From an uncultured Desulfovibrio sp. (GTDB taxonomy: Bacteria > Desulfobacterota > Desulfovibrionia > Desulfovibrionales > Desulfovibrionaceae): a stretch of 64,000 nucleotides of DNA. Below are positions 43,795 through 54,239 of the stretch, piece by piece. The position numbers were made by a program, and so were the translations under genes. Where the stretch lies: contig CAJOMG010000009.1 in NCBI GenBank assembly GCA_905235595.1, positions 1-64,000 on the forward strand, written 5' to 3'. The notes beneath the pieces were generated by a model that worked only from the letters and a program-made list of their open reading frames with translations, was not told where the DNA came from and did not search any database. Numbering within the stretch: the first letter of the stretch is position 1; each line of letters begins with the position of its first letter.

Positions 43795-45321
43795 TCATTT
43801 AAACGTGCCCGTTTTATCCGTGGTGACCTCGTGCAACAGTTTTTCCTTGTCAATCAAGGGGATTGTGGGGCTCGCTCCTGTATCACGCCAACCGCCCCCT
43901 AAGGCCATGCACACACTGACTACACTGTTCAACCGATTTTGCAGAGCGGTTGCCAACTGCAACTCTGCAGCAAAGAGCTGTCTTTCAGAATCAAGTACCG
44001 TGAGATAATCCGTATATCCATTGTCATACTGTAGCCGGGCGATGTCGGTGGAACGTCGCAAACTCTGCACCTGCACCTGCATGCTGCGTACAACACTATC
44101 CGCCTCACGTTGAGCCGTGAGTGAGGTACGTATATCCTCAAAAGCACGCTGAACCGTCTTGCGATAAACGGCAATAGCTGTCTTTTTCTGAGCCTCGGCA
44201 TCCTTAAGATTATACCAATTACGTCCAAAATCAAGAATGGGCACAGTACCACTGGCGCCATAGTTCCACGTTCCAGAAGCGCTCGTGAACAGGCTACCCA
44301 CCGAAGTAGCCAATGTACCAAGCGAGCCTGTCAGAGAAATAGATGGAAAAAACTGGGCCCGCGCCACTCCGATATTGGCATTGTAGGCCATAATACTGAA
44401 CTCGGCAGCACGGATGTCAGGCCTGCGAAACAATAGTTCAGAAGGCAACCCTTCAGGCAACACAGGAGGAGCAGGCAGAGAGGCTATACCCTTTCCCCGC
44501 ACCATACCCCGCTCCATGATATCACGTGGGGAACGCCCTAACAGCACGGCAAGAGACGCTTCTGCCCTGTCCACATCAATAGTGCTGGTATGCACTTGGG
44601 CACGGGCTGTTTCTACTTCGGCCCTAGCCCGTTGCCAGTCCAGTTCGGTAATATCTCCCTGCTTGTAGCGAGCCGTATAAATGCGGAAAGATTCCTCACG
44701 GGATTTCAGAGTACGCAGGGCAGTATCCAACTGCATATCCAACGCAAGCAAGGCAAAGTATGCCTGGGCCGTCTGCCCGGCGACAGAAAGGCGCAGGGCC
44801 TCATGGCCTATTACCGTTCCCATGAGGATGTCACTAAGCATGGTATACTGATTGCGTAGTTTACCCCAAAAATCCAATTCCCAAGAGGCACTTAAGGCAC
44901 CTTGGTAGATAGAAGGTGCCCGTGCCAGACCGCTCACATCATATGGCGCAGTAAGATTGGGTGCACGTTCAGAAGAACTTTCGGATCTAGCGGATGCACT
45001 ACCGTTTATCAAAGGGGCTAACGCAGCTGTACCCACTCCAGCCTTAGCTGCTGCCGACTCGATGTTGGCCATGGATTCTGCAAGGTCTTGATTGTGCTTA
45101 AGGGCTTCTTCAACCAACGCAGTAAGCACGGGATCATTGAAACGATTCCACCAATCCGTATCTAGAGGCGCAGGCCCCATGTCAACGCTACGCCACTGCT
45201 TAGGCAAATCTATCTCAGGACGTTCATAACGCGGCGCCAGCGAACAAGCAGACAGAAGCCCTATCATTAGCGTCGCAACCCCAAGAACAGCTAAAGAACC
45301 GAACGACTTGCCGCAGCTCAT
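43795..45321 (-). CDS. RND efflux outer-membrane channel lipoprotein (OprM/NodT family)
   Basis: A 508-residue TolC-type channel. The lipoprotein signal ends LLSAC with acylated C26, then SLAPRYERPEIDLP as in OprM. Two OEP repeats follow (…QDLAESMANIESAAAKAG; …GYTDYLTVLDSERQLFAAELQ). Its start overlaps the pump gene by 4 bp. It completes a tripartite drug or solvent efflux system. Confidence 0.93.
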   Translation of the reverse strand: MSCGKSFGSLAVLGVATLMIGLLSACSLAPRYERPEIDLPKQWRSVDMGPAPLDTDWWNRFNDPVLTALVEEALKHNQDLAESMANIESAAAKAGVGTAALAPLINGSASARSESSSERAPNLTAPYDVSGLARAPSIYQGALSASWELDFWGKLRNQYTMLSDILMGTVIGHEALRLSVAGQTAQAYFALLALDMQLDTALRTLKSREESFRIYTARYKQGDITELDWQRARAEVETARAQVHTSTIDVDRAEASLAVLLGRSPRDIMERGMVRGKGIASLPAPPVLPEGLPSELLFRRPDIRAAEFSIMAYNANIGVARAQFFPSISLTGSLGTLATSVGSLFTSASGTWNYGASGTVPILDFGRNWYNLKDAEAQKKTAIAVYRKTVQRAFEDIRTSLTAQREADSVVRSMQVQVQSLRRSTDIARLQYDNGYTDYLTVLDSERQLFAAELQLATALQNRLNSVVSVCMALGGGWRDTGASPTIPLIDKEKLLHEVTTDKTGTFK

Positions 45322-48300
45322 ATCTCCTCCTGTTCATCCCCAAGAAAATCCTTACCTGCATTTGGATCGCTCTTGCCTTGAAGCTTGAGCGAAATGGTCA
45401 TGATCATCTTGAAGAAAAAAGGTACAAATAACGTGGCAATACAGGTCGCAGCCAACATGCCGCCAATGACCGCCGTGCCTATCGCATGGCGGCTGTTGGC
45501 ACCAGCACCCGTACTGATTGCCAGCGGTAACACACCAAGAATGAAGGCAAGACTCGTCATGACAATGGGTCTGAAACGCAAACGGGATGCTCTCATGGCT
45601 GCCGCATCCAGACTACGCCCACCGCGCCAAGCTTCTACGGCGAATTCCACGATAAGAATCGCGTTCTTTGAAGCCAAACCAATAAGCGTGACGAGTGCCA
45701 CCTGAAAATAGACATCGTTGGAAAGTTCACGCAGCCATGTGGCTACAAAGGCTCCAAATACTCCAAAGGGTACGGCTGTGAGCACGGCCAAGGGCAATGA
45801 CCAAGACTCGTATTGCGCTGCCAGAATAAGAAAAACCATAACAATAGCCAGTGCAAAGATCATCAGAGTATCTGCACTAGCCAGCTTTTCCTGCAGTGAC
45901 GAACCCACCCAGCCAAGGGCACAGTCTGCCGGCAGAACAGCACTGGCAGCTGCCTCCATTTGCTTAAGGGTGTCACCCGAGGCGAAACCGGGTGTTGGCG
46001 TTCCCATGAGGTGTGCCGCCGGAAAAGCATTGTACCGCTCCACAACCTGTGGGGCTGTACGTCTTTCCAGAGTCATGATTGCTGTGAGCGGCACCATCTC
46101 ACCTTTGCTATTTTTCACATAAACATCCCTGAGGGATTCCGGCAGAATACGGTAGTCTTCTTCGGCCTGCATACGCACCTGAAAGGTGCGGCCCAAATAG
46201 TTGAAGTCGTTCACATAGGTTTGGCCGAAAGCAGCGCCCATGGCTTCATAGACATCGGAAATGCTAATGCCCATGTCCTTGCAACGCTCACGATCCAGAT
46301 TGGCATAGAGCTGCGGCGCCCCGGTAGTGAAAAGATTGCGCACCATGCCGATGGCAGGGTACTTGGGCGAACCGTCCTCATTGCGGGAGGTCGCCTCAGC
46401 TATTACGGCATTGGCATATCTTTCCAAGTCATAGAGCGTGCCCGCGCCACGCATCTGTATGAAACCCTCAAAGCCGCCCGTAGTACTCATGCCCTGGATG
46501 GGAGGCGGTGAAAAGGAAAGTACAAAGGCTTCGGGCTGCCTAGCACTGATTGTCATAACCTTAGCTACCACGTCAGTATCAGACTGACCGGGTTCGGTTC
46601 TCTCCCTCCAAGGTTTCAACGATGTGAAAAAAGTGGCGTAGTTGCTCTTGATAGAAAATGAGGTAATATCCAGGCCGTCAATCACGGCTACGTCATTCAC
46701 GCTGGGCAAAGCCATAGAATAGTCTGTGATAATCTTACCCACAGCCTTGGTACGTGGAATAGAAGCACCGTCTCCCAATATCGCCAAACCTATAGTATAA
46801 CCCTGGTCTTCATTTGGCACTAATCCTGTAGGAACGCGCTCCATAATAAACACTACAGCGCCTATCATGCAGAAAAAAAGTACCATGGCCCTCAGTGCAG
46901 AATTTTTAATAAAGCGCACAGCCCGCAAGTAGCCGTGAGTTATGCGCCCGAATATGTAATTGAAGCTAATAAAAAATTTAGGCGGTACATAGCCGTGGTG
47001 ATGCTGCTTAAGCAATAAAGCACAGAGAGCAGGGGTAAGTGTCAACGCTACAATACCCGAGAGCACTACAGAAACAGATATAGTAATAGCGAACTGCTTA
47101 TACATCTGGCCTGCAAGGCCACCCATGAACGACACAGGAATAAACACCGCACATAGCACCAGCACAATAGCAATAACCGGCGCCGTCACCTCGTTCATGG
47201 CCTTAGCCGTGGCCTCCTTGGGGGGCAAATGTTCGGAGCTCATAATACGCTCCACATTCTCCAACACCACGATGGCGTCATCTACCACAATACCAATGGC
47301 CAACACCAAGCCAAAGAGAGTAAGCGTATTGATGGAATAGCCCAAGGCATACATGCCCGCAAATGTGCCAATGACTGATACAGGTACTGCAATGCAAGGG
47401 ATAAGCGTGGCCCGCCAGTTTTGCAAAAAGATAAAGACCACGAGAAACACCAACACCATAGCCTCAATGAAGGTGTGGATGACCTCTTTAATGGATTCCA
47501 TCACATAGTCATTGGTATCCACAACCAGCTTATAGGTCATGCCATCAGGCATGGTTTGAGCGATTTCATTGAGACGCCGGCTTACACGCTCGCCGGTTTC
47601 GATTGCGTTTGCACCGGGCAAAAGGAACACGGCGCCCATGCGCGCGACGTTGCCGTTGAACGTCGATTCCACAGAGTAGTCTTTCCCGCCCATTTCAATC
47701 CGCGCCACATCCCTGAGGCGCAGCATGGCACTGTTCTCTTCGGCACGCACGATGATATTGCCAAATTCCTCCGGTGTGACCAAACGCCCCTGCGTGTCTA
47801 TTTGCCAAGAGAGTTGTGTTTCGTCGCCCACCGGATTATCTCCCAGGCGCCCGGGCGCGAACTGCGAGTTCTGCTCACGGATGGCAAGACCGACCTCCGC
47901 AGGGGTAAGGCCGTACTTGGCGAGCTTGTCCGGCTTAAGCCAGATGCGCATGGAATAATCCATATAGCCGAAAACCGAACAATCGCCTACGCCAGGTACA
48001 CGCTTGAGCTCGTCCACAACATTCACGTTCATCCAGTTATGGATGTATACTGCGTCGTAACGGCCTCCAGGAGACATAAAGGCAAATATCTGCAGTATGG
48101 CCGGGGACCGCTTGACAACGGTGATACCTTGTCGTCGTACATCCTCGGGCAAGAGCGTCTGGGCAAGATTCACTTTGTTGTTAACGTTGACTAAGGCCAT
48201 ATCTGGATTGGTACCCAGAGCAAAAGTCACGTTAATGCTGCCGGATCCCGATCCTGAAGACGCAGAAGAGTTCATATAGAGCATGTTCTCCACGCCGTTA

Positions 48301-48521
48301 ATGTTCACCTCCAACGGTGCTAACACGGTGGAAGCAATTGTTTCTGCTGAAGCACCGGGATAATTTACTGTCACATTGACTGTAGGCGGAACAAGGTCAG
48401 GATATTGGGCGATAGGCAGAGCAATCAGAGCCAAAGCTCCCACCAGCGTGATGACAATAGAAATGACGGCCGAAAAAATGGGCCGTCGCAGAAAAAAATT
48501 AGGTTTAGTAGAAGCGGCCAT
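45318..48521 (-). CDS. RND multidrug efflux pump, inner-membrane subunit (AcrB/MexB type)
   Basis: A 1067-residue HAE-1 proton antiporter with 12 predicted membrane helices and two large periplasmic loops. The proton-relay pair is in GIVVDDAIVVLEN, and QYPDLVPPTVNV near the N-terminus is typical. Length matches AcrB plus a short C-terminal extension. It lies between the adaptor and outer channel genes. Substrates cannot be predicted. Confidence 0.96.
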   Translation of the reverse strand: MAASTKPNFFLRRPIFSAVISIVITLVGALALIALPIAQYPDLVPPTVNVTVNYPGASAETIASTVLAPLEVNINGVENMLYMNSSASSGSGSGSINVTFALGTNPDMALVNVNNKVNLAQTLLPEDVRRQGITVVKRSPAILQIFAFMSPGGRYDAVYIHNWMNVNVVDELKRVPGVGDCSVFGYMDYSMRIWLKPDKLAKYGLTPAEVGLAIREQNSQFAPGRLGDNPVGDETQLSWQIDTQGRLVTPEEFGNIIVRAEENSAMLRLRDVARIEMGGKDYSVESTFNGNVARMGAVFLLPGANAIETGERVSRRLNEIAQTMPDGMTYKLVVDTNDYVMESIKEVIHTFIEAMVLVFLVVFIFLQNWRATLIPCIAVPVSVIGTFAGMYALGYSINTLTLFGLVLAIGIVVDDAIVVLENVERIMSSEHLPPKEATAKAMNEVTAPVIAIVLVLCAVFIPVSFMGGLAGQMYKQFAITISVSVVLSGIVALTLTPALCALLLKQHHHGYVPPKFFISFNYIFGRITHGYLRAVRFIKNSALRAMVLFFCMIGAVVFIMERVPTGLVPNEDQGYTIGLAILGDGASIPRTKAVGKIITDYSMALPSVNDVAVIDGLDITSFSIKSNYATFFTSLKPWRERTEPGQSDTDVVAKVMTISARQPEAFVLSFSPPPIQGMSTTGGFEGFIQMRGAGTLYDLERYANAVIAEATSRNEDGSPKYPAIGMVRNLFTTGAPQLYANLDRERCKDMGISISDVYEAMGAAFGQTYVNDFNYLGRTFQVRMQAEEDYRILPESLRDVYVKNSKGEMVPLTAIMTLERRTAPQVVERYNAFPAAHLMGTPTPGFASGDTLKQMEAAASAVLPADCALGWVGSSLQEKLASADTLMIFALAIVMVFLILAAQYESWSLPLAVLTAVPFGVFGAFVATWLRELSNDVYFQVALVTLIGLASKNAILIVEFAVEAWRGGRSLDAAAMRASRLRFRPIVMTSLAFILGVLPLAISTGAGANSRHAIGTAVIGGMLAATCIATLFVPFFFKMIMTISLKLQGKSDPNAGKDFLGDEQEEI

Positions 48522-48530
48522 GCGATATTC

Positions 48531-49685
48531 CTATTTGTTATCCGCTTCGGAAGGCTCTTTACCAGCATTCTGTGCAGACTTGGTTGACTTAATCTTGGAA
48601 AGCTCATCCATACTTGGTTGTATGGTTACCGGCATACCGGGTCGGGCTTTGACAAGTCCCTCCAGTACAATACGTTCCCCCCCCTTGAGACCGGAATCAA
48701 CCAAGTATTTGTCTCCCACCGTCTCACTCACTACAATGGGTATGATGTAAACTTTGTTGTCCTTGTCCACCCCCATGACCATGGGACCCTGCTGGGTGAT
48801 CATAACACACTTTTGGGGGATGAGAATGGCATTGAGAAGGACATCACCATCCATGAAAAGCCGTACATACTGACCTGGCATTATCTGACCAGTACTGTTG
48901 TCAAATACAGCACGCGCCTTGATAACCCCTGTAGTAGGCTGCACCTGACTGTCAATAAAAGTCACTTTGCCTTCCCCTTGGTACATACTGCCATCCAACA
49001 GGCGCAACCGGGCCTTGTAGGTTCCCCCATCAGGAAATCGAAGGCGCCCTGCTGCTTCAAGCTGCTGCCGCCGCATACGCTCAGGAGCGGCAATGGAAAA
49101 ATCAATATGCATGGGATCAGTCTGGTTAACATACGTCAGCAAAGAATTGTTGCTCACCAGGTTGCCCACAGTGAAATTCTCCTTACTGCTGTAGCCGGAA
49201 ACTGGAGAAATCACCTGGCAGTAATCAAGATTGATCTTGGCAGTACGCAGAGCTGCACGGGAGCTGTCATACGCTGCGCGAGCGCTGTCACGCTCTTTCT
49301 GGGAAACTGCGTTTTTCTCATACAGAGGACGGACACGACGCCACTCGCGTTCGGCATTGTTAAACTGAGCCTGTGCCTGCTGTACCTGCGCCTCATAGGT
49401 ATCACGCTCGATTTCGAAAAGAACCTGGCCTTCCTTTACAAAATCACCTTCTGTGTACAAACGCCTTTCAATAATACCCTGTACGCGTGCACGCACTTCC
49501 ACGGAACGGGAGCCAGAGGCCTGAGCCTGAAAAGCAGCTGGCCAGGGAGTATCAGCGGCCTTTACTTCTATTACTGACACCGGCAACGCCATGCTGGGTG
49601 CAGTTTTTTTTTCGCTTTTACATGCTACGATGCTGAAACTCAGTCCCAGCACCCCCAAACAGATCAATAGATGTCTCATTGTCAT
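48531..49685 (-). CDS. RND efflux periplasmic adaptor (AcrA type)
   Basis: A 384-residue membrane fusion lipoprotein. The signal ends SIVAC, then a biotinyl-lipoyl half (ARVQGIIERRLYTEGDFVKEGQ), an alpha-hairpin (about 100-165) and the beta-barrel domain. GGAG seven bases upstream supports ATG 49685; the frame is open to 49766. First gene of the efflux operon. No regulator gene is adjacent; the 210 bp upstream are AT-rich with no convincing operator. Confidence 0.93.
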   Translation of the reverse strand: MTMRHLLICLGVLGLSFSIVACKSEKKTAPSMALPVSVIEVKAADTPWPAAFQAQASGSRSVEVRARVQGIIERRLYTEGDFVKEGQVLFEIERDTYEAQVQQAQAQFNNAEREWRRVRPLYEKNAVSQKERDSARAAYDSSRAALRTAKINLDYCQVISPVSGYSSKENFTVGNLVSNNSLLTYVNQTDPMHIDFSIAAPERMRRQQLEAAGRLRFPDGGTYKARLRLLDGSMYQGEGKVTFIDSQVQPTTGVIKARAVFDNSTGQIMPGQYVRLFMDGDVLLNAILIPQKCVMITQQGPMVMGVDKDNKVYIIPIVVSETVGDKYLVDSGLKGGERIVLEGLVKARPGMPVTIQPSMDELSKIKSTKSAQNAGKEPSEADNK

Positions 49686-49897
49686 GCTGAACTCCGAAGA
49701 GGCAAATTCGCAAAACCTAACTGCAGGTGAAGCGTGCACCGCTAACGCTCCGCCTAAAAAACACAAATTGCTATAAAAGGCAATGGCACCAGAACTGCAG
49801 AGGAGCTCTTGTTAAAGCAAGAAATTATCAATAATTACAGACAGTTGACTTATCGTATTAAAATATATATAACATACTGTATTCATTGAATAAATTA

Positions 49898-50518
49898 TTA
49901 TTCATCTTTTTCTTGCAAATGATGCCACACTTTCTTTGCCTTGGCACACGCACTGTTCAAAAAAACCGTCCACCAGACGGCATCCTTTAGCAATTCTACA
50001 CGCCGGAAACGGTGCTGGTCATTATCTGCCCGCATAACCGTGGTGTCCAATACCTTTGTCTGACCGCCTTCATCCAGAAATGTGATACGCACTCCGATAC
50101 GACGCAACGCTTTCAATTCAGCTGGAGAATATTGAGCCGCCACACGCGAGGCCACATCCGTCGCCACCTGTGCGCTAGGTTTTTGTCGGGAATACGCTCC
50201 AAGATTTTTGACGCTAAAATCAACGATGAGATCTGTTTTTACAACATTGGCAAGGTTGATTCGGCTACGATTAATGGCTTTACCCTTACGCAAAACCTTG
50301 TAGTAAAATGCCCCACGTTCTTCAGAGGCCGCCAAAATCACTGCCGTATCACCTGCTGAATGAAACACACCGATGTTAGCCGTGGCACCTGATTCAGAAA
50401 CAATATCAGCTTTTTCTTCAGCAATGCGACGCGTTAGCCGCCTTGAACGTCGGCGTGCGTCCAGAAAAATGCCAATAAACGCGGCTATCAAGGCCACGAT
50501 AATGGTTGTATTTATCAT
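49898..50518 (-). CDS. Membrane-anchored protein of unknown function
   Basis: About 206 residues with an N-terminal membrane helix (INTTIIVALIAAFIGIFL), a basic stretch (DARRRSRRLTRR) placing the rest in the cytosol, and an alpha/beta domain without motifs I recognise. I chose the ATG at 50518, nine bases after GGGG; the ATG at 50527 overlaps that ribosome site. It follows the XdhC-like gene by about 20 bp and is probably cotranscribed. Confidence 0.7.
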   Translation of the reverse strand: MINTTIIVALIAAFIGIFLDARRRSRRLTRRIAEEKADIVSESGATANIGVFHSAGDTAVILAASEERGAFYYKVLRKGKAINRSRINLANVVKTDLIVDFSVKNLGAYSRQKPSAQVATDVASRVAAQYSPAELKALRRIGVRITFLDEGGQTKVLDTTVMRADNDQHRFRRVELLKDAVWWTVFLNSACAKAKKVWHHLQEKDE

Positions 50519-50539
50519 GATGTCCATCCCCGGTGTATA

Positions 50540-51127
50540 TCAAATATCAAACCGCAAGCGCATCAGTGTTCCAGCACGTGCCGCCAGAAGTTCTGCAACC
50601 ACGGCAACAGCAATTTGTTGTGGTCCCTGTGCCCCGATGCGTAAGCCCATAGGGCAACACACTGCGGCTAGTTCAGCATCAGGAACGCCATCAGTGCGCA
50701 GTTCAGCATAAACCTGTTCGCGTTTATTTCTATCTCCCAGCAAGCCAATGTACTGGGCATGGCTAGTCAAGGACTGTGCCAGGGCATTGCGGTCAGAGCT
50801 GTGATCTTCTGTAAAAATAGCTACATAATGTCTACAACCGATACCACAGGCCTTCACAAGATTTTCGAAACCAGGCAGAACAACACACTGGCGTGCCATG
50901 GGGAAACGCTCGGCATTGGCAAACTCTTCAGTCTCATCAACCACATCCACTACAAATCCGCAGGCATGGGCCAAACGGGCCACCTCCACTGATATCTGAC
51001 CGCCGCCGCAAAGCAGAAGCACTGGTGACGCTTCTGACAATTCCGATGCAGAATCAACAGAGACCGTTTCTGAGGAAATATCATCAGGCAGGTGAAGATT
51101 TTCTCCTGTTTCAAACAAATCAGGCAT
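50540..51127 (-). CDS. XdhC/CoxI-family protein (C-terminal Rossmann domain)
   Basis: A 195-residue protein with the XdhC Rossmann domain: VLLLCGGGQISVEVARLA, then TEDHSSDRNALAQSL and YIGLLGDRNKREQVYAEL. XdhC proteins assist molybdenum cofactor insertion into hydroxylases. The N-terminal XdhC/CoxI domain of longer members is absent and no molybdenum enzyme is nearby. AAGGAG seven bases upstream supports ATG 51127, overlapping the topA stop by 8 bp. Confidence 0.82.
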   Translation of the reverse strand: MPDLFETGENLHLPDDISSETVSVDSASELSEASPVLLLCGGGQISVEVARLAHACGFVVDVVDETEEFANAERFPMARQCVVLPGFENLVKACGIGCRHYVAIFTEDHSSDRNALAQSLTSHAQYIGLLGDRNKREQVYAELRTDGVPDAELAAVCCPMGLRIGAQGPQQIAVAVVAELLAARAGTLMRLRFDI

Positions 51128-53360
51128 CATCGCTCTCCTTAACATAGCCACACCCTTTGACAGGGCATACTATCCGTATGCCTTCACGCCCTTTCTTTTC
51201 CACAAGATAAGGGGAAGCGCAGCGAGGGCATGATTCGGGCACTGGTTTATCCCAAAGAGCGAAATCACATTGGGGGTAGTGGTCACAGGAATAAAAAATC
51301 TTTCCACGTTTGGTACTCTTTTCAACCAGCGTTCCCTTCTCACAGCGCGGACAAGGTACCCCTGTAGAAAATGGAGCAGCATACTTGCATTCAGGGTATC
51401 CCGTGCAGGCAATGAAGCTGCTGCCTGTACGAGATTTCTTGATGACCAAATCTTTACCGCACTGTGGACACTGTCCGACCCTTTCGTATTGGGGTTTTTC
51501 TGACATGGACAAAACCACATTGCCGTCCTCCGCACGTTCAAAATTACTGGTAAAACGGCATTCCGGATAGCCTGAGCAGGCCAAAAAAGAGCCCGCCTTG
51601 CCAAACTTTATAAGTAACGGCTTCCCACAGTCAGGACAAAGAATATTCGCGGGTAATCCGCCCTTGAGACTCTTCATGTTTTTGGTTGCAGCAAGCAGGG
51701 TGGGGTTGAAGTCCCCAGCAAAATGTCGCAGCAGATCAACCCATTTCTCACGCCCCTCGGCCACCTGATCGAGATTCTCCTCCATCTGGGCAGTAAATCC
51801 CACATCCATCAGTCGAGGGAAATGTTCTAACAGTTGTCGGCAAACCACACGCCCCAAATCTGTAGGTACAAAATGGCGCTCTTGCAAACGCACATACTCG
51901 CGATCCTGCAGCGTGGATATAATAGCCGCATAGGTAGAGGGACGGCCAATTCCCAATTCCTCCAGTTCGCGTACAAGCCCTGCCTCGCTGTAACGTGCCG
52001 GAGGTTGGGTAAACTTCTGCTCTTTCTCCACTTTCTCTGGCTGAAGGATCTGCCCTTCCACCAGCGGCGGCAACTGGGCATCTTCCTCATCGCGGCCACG
52101 AGGCATGACAGTCAGGAAACCAGGAAAGAGCAAGCGTTCGCCTTTGCCTTTCCAAAGCGTTGAGCCACATGCCACGGAAACTGTGGTATCGTGAAAGCGT
52201 GCACTCGCCATCTGCGAAGCCACAAACCGTGACCAGATAAGCCGATAGATATTATACTGCTCTGGCGACAGATGTGGCTTGACGTCGTCTGGCGTGATAG
52301 CCACATCAACAGGGCGAACAGCTTCGTGAGCGTCCTGCGCGCCACCTCGCGCTTTGTATATACGCTCCTTCTGAGGTAAAAACTCTTTGCCATACGACGT
52401 GTTAATATAATCCCTGGCGGCGGCACGGGCTTCATCTGCTATGCGGGTGGAATCTGTACGCATATATGTGATGAGTGCCGTTAATCCCCTGTCTCCCAAC
52501 TCAACGCCCTCATATAGACGCTGGGCAATACTCATTGTCCGCTTGGCCGTATAGGAAAACCTTTGATTGGCTGTTTGTTGTAATGTAGATGTAATGAATG
52601 GCGGTAGGGGGGCACGTTCGCGCTCTTTTTCCTCCACATGTTCCACCACAAAGGGTTTACCCTTGAAGTTTTTTTCCACAGCGCTCGCCTGTTCTGCATT
52701 ACCGATAATGGCCTTTTTGCCGTCTATCCGCACCAATTCGACCTTAAAGGCTGGTGGCATCTCTGCCCGCAACATGGCATGGAACAACCAGTATTCCTCA
52801 GGCGTAAAAGCTTCGCGTGCATCCTCGCGTTCTACAATAAGCCGCAGGGCCACAGACTGTACCCGCCCTGCGGAAATGCCACGTTTGATAGTTTTCCAAA
52901 GCAGAGGAGAGATTTTATACCCCACAAGGCGATCCAGCACGCGACGGGCTTGCTGGGCATCGAAGAGGTGAACATTGAGTTCGCGTGGATGGGCAAGAGC
53001 TTCCTTCACTGCTCTGGACGTAATTTCGTTAAACTGAATGCGCTTGATATCCTTAGCTTTGTCACGGATAAGCTCTGCCACATGCCAGGCAATAGCCTCT
53101 CCCTCACGATCCGGATCCGGTGCCAAAAAAACGGTATCGGCTTTTGCTGCTGCTGCACGCAGGTCGTTGACCACATTCTTTTTGTTCTCAATTATTTCAT
53201 AGTGTGGCGTAAAGTTATTCTCTTCATCCACCCCAAGAGAACTGGATGGCAGATCACGCACATGCCCAACACTTGCCTGAACCATGTACTGCGGCCCCAA
53301 AAATTTCTTGATGGTCTTAACCTTGGCCGGTGACTCAACAATAATAAGCTGCTTGCCCAT
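51120..53360 (-). CDS. topA: DNA topoisomerase I
   Basis: A 746-residue type IA topoisomerase that relaxes negative supercoils. The Toprim domain begins QLIIVESPAKVKTIKKFLG and has APDPDREGEAIAWH; the catalytic Tyr is in ITYMRTDSTR. The C-terminus carries four zinc-ribbon units, each CPxC followed by a second Cys pair, the last shortened (CPRCASPY…CPVKGC). ATG 53360 with GAGG five bases upstream is chosen; the open frame extends to 53411. Confidence 0.97.
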   Translation of the reverse strand: MGKQLIIVESPAKVKTIKKFLGPQYMVQASVGHVRDLPSSSLGVDEENNFTPHYEIIENKKNVVNDLRAAAAKADTVFLAPDPDREGEAIAWHVAELIRDKAKDIKRIQFNEITSRAVKEALAHPRELNVHLFDAQQARRVLDRLVGYKISPLLWKTIKRGISAGRVQSVALRLIVEREDAREAFTPEEYWLFHAMLRAEMPPAFKVELVRIDGKKAIIGNAEQASAVEKNFKGKPFVVEHVEEKERERAPLPPFITSTLQQTANQRFSYTAKRTMSIAQRLYEGVELGDRGLTALITYMRTDSTRIADEARAAARDYINTSYGKEFLPQKERIYKARGGAQDAHEAVRPVDVAITPDDVKPHLSPEQYNIYRLIWSRFVASQMASARFHDTTVSVACGSTLWKGKGERLLFPGFLTVMPRGRDEEDAQLPPLVEGQILQPEKVEKEQKFTQPPARYSEAGLVRELEELGIGRPSTYAAIISTLQDREYVRLQERHFVPTDLGRVVCRQLLEHFPRLMDVGFTAQMEENLDQVAEGREKWVDLLRHFAGDFNPTLLAATKNMKSLKGGLPANILCPDCGKPLLIKFGKAGSFLACSGYPECRFTSNFERAEDGNVVLSMSEKPQYERVGQCPQCGKDLVIKKSRTGSSFIACTGYPECKYAAPFSTGVPCPRCEKGTLVEKSTKRGKIFYSCDHYPQCDFALWDKPVPESCPRCASPYLVEKKGREGIRIVCPVKGCGYVKESDDA

Positions 53361-53597
53361 TCCTTCCTCAATGATTGCAGATAATTTCCCATACCGAAAA
53401 ACTTTGAGCACAAAGATTTCACCCTCTCAATCGGATGACAGAGGCCTCATGCGCCTTAGCTACAACGGCATAGATAGTCAATAGCGTCAAGAACGAAGTA
53501 TTTGTCAAGCCCTGTCCGGCTGGACAGAGACATAAATCTGCGATAATAATTAGAAAGAGAGTATAATATACTTACCCTCAACATTTGTGAGGACTCT

Positions 53598-54239
53598 ATG
53601 ACGACGTTCCGTTGTCTGGTGTTTTTGCTATGTATTGGCATCTCTCTGCTGCCCGCTTGCGTACGTCAAAAATCTTCTGCGGTTGATACGGAAGTACTGC
53701 GTCAAGGGCAACTGAAAGCACCGCAGCAAGATGTGAACATTGCTCCTTTAGTTTATGTCAATGTACGCGACAATACCAATCGTCGCGCTACAACTCTGCG
53801 CTCCCAGACTGAAGCCGGCCTTGGTCGCATGGGGTATACTATCGTGCATACTCCCAGCGAGGCAGGTTATATTCTCCAGATTGTAGTGTTAGCTGCCGGG
53901 ATCACATCTCAAGAAAAGGCCCGAGCCGTTATCAACAGTGGATATGGCTCGCCTTCGGTACTTTCCGGCGATGGGGGCACTGCACTTGTGGCAGACGTTC
54001 TCTTGGTGCAACGGCAGGTACCAAGCTCTAAAAGACCCAGCAGGGTTAAGCTAAAAAATATTTCCAGACGAAATGCCGTTGCCAATAGCCAGATGCGCAT
54101 AGGGTTGCTTATTCACAAGGAAGTCAATCTCGAAGAAGGGCTTACCTCCTTTATGATGGAGACCCTAGCCAAGGAGCTGGCAGACGCTCTTCGCAAGGCC
54201 GATGGAGAGACATCTCCAAAAGATGCACAGCGTCCATAG
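53598..54239 (+). CDS. TraT-like outer-membrane lipoprotein
   Basis: A 213-residue lipoprotein (signal ends LLPAC, acylated C21). Similarity to TraT complement-resistance/surface-exclusion proteins is visible in VYVNVRDNTNRRATTLRSQTEAGLGRMGYTIVHTPSEAGYILQ and near the end. The long Gly/Ala hydrophobic centre of plasmid TraT is replaced by a short segment, so it is a reduced form. GTGAGGA precedes the ATG and TATAAT lies at 53562. No conjugation genes are near, so a chromosomal envelope role is more likely. Confidence 0.65.
   Translation: MTTFRCLVFLLCIGISLLPACVRQKSSAVDTEVLRQGQLKAPQQDVNIAPLVYVNVRDNTNRRATTLRSQTEAGLGRMGYTIVHTPSEAGYILQIVVLAAGITSQEKARAVINSGYGSPSVLSGDGGTALVADVLLVQRQVPSSKRPSRVKLKNISRRNAVANSQMRIGLLIHKEVNLEEGLTSFMMETLAKELADALRKADGETSPKDAQRP

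Noticed and set aside
47421..48194. Long plus-strand open frame (257 codons) opposite the RND pump gene
   Set aside because: It is the antisense shadow of a highly conserved gene; no ribosome site or recognisable motif.
48618..49577. Plus-strand open frame of 319 codons opposite the efflux adaptor
   Set aside because: Fully antisense to the adaptor gene, with composition typical of a shadow frame.
49845..49873. TTGACT-N17-TATAAC on the plus strand
   Set aside because: No plus-strand gene follows; the region is AT-rich and matches arise easily by chance.
53512..53527. Small inverted repeat CTGTCC-GGCT-GGACAG between topA and the TraT-like gene
   Set aside because: Short arms, no T-run and no promoter overlap; not enough to call a function.
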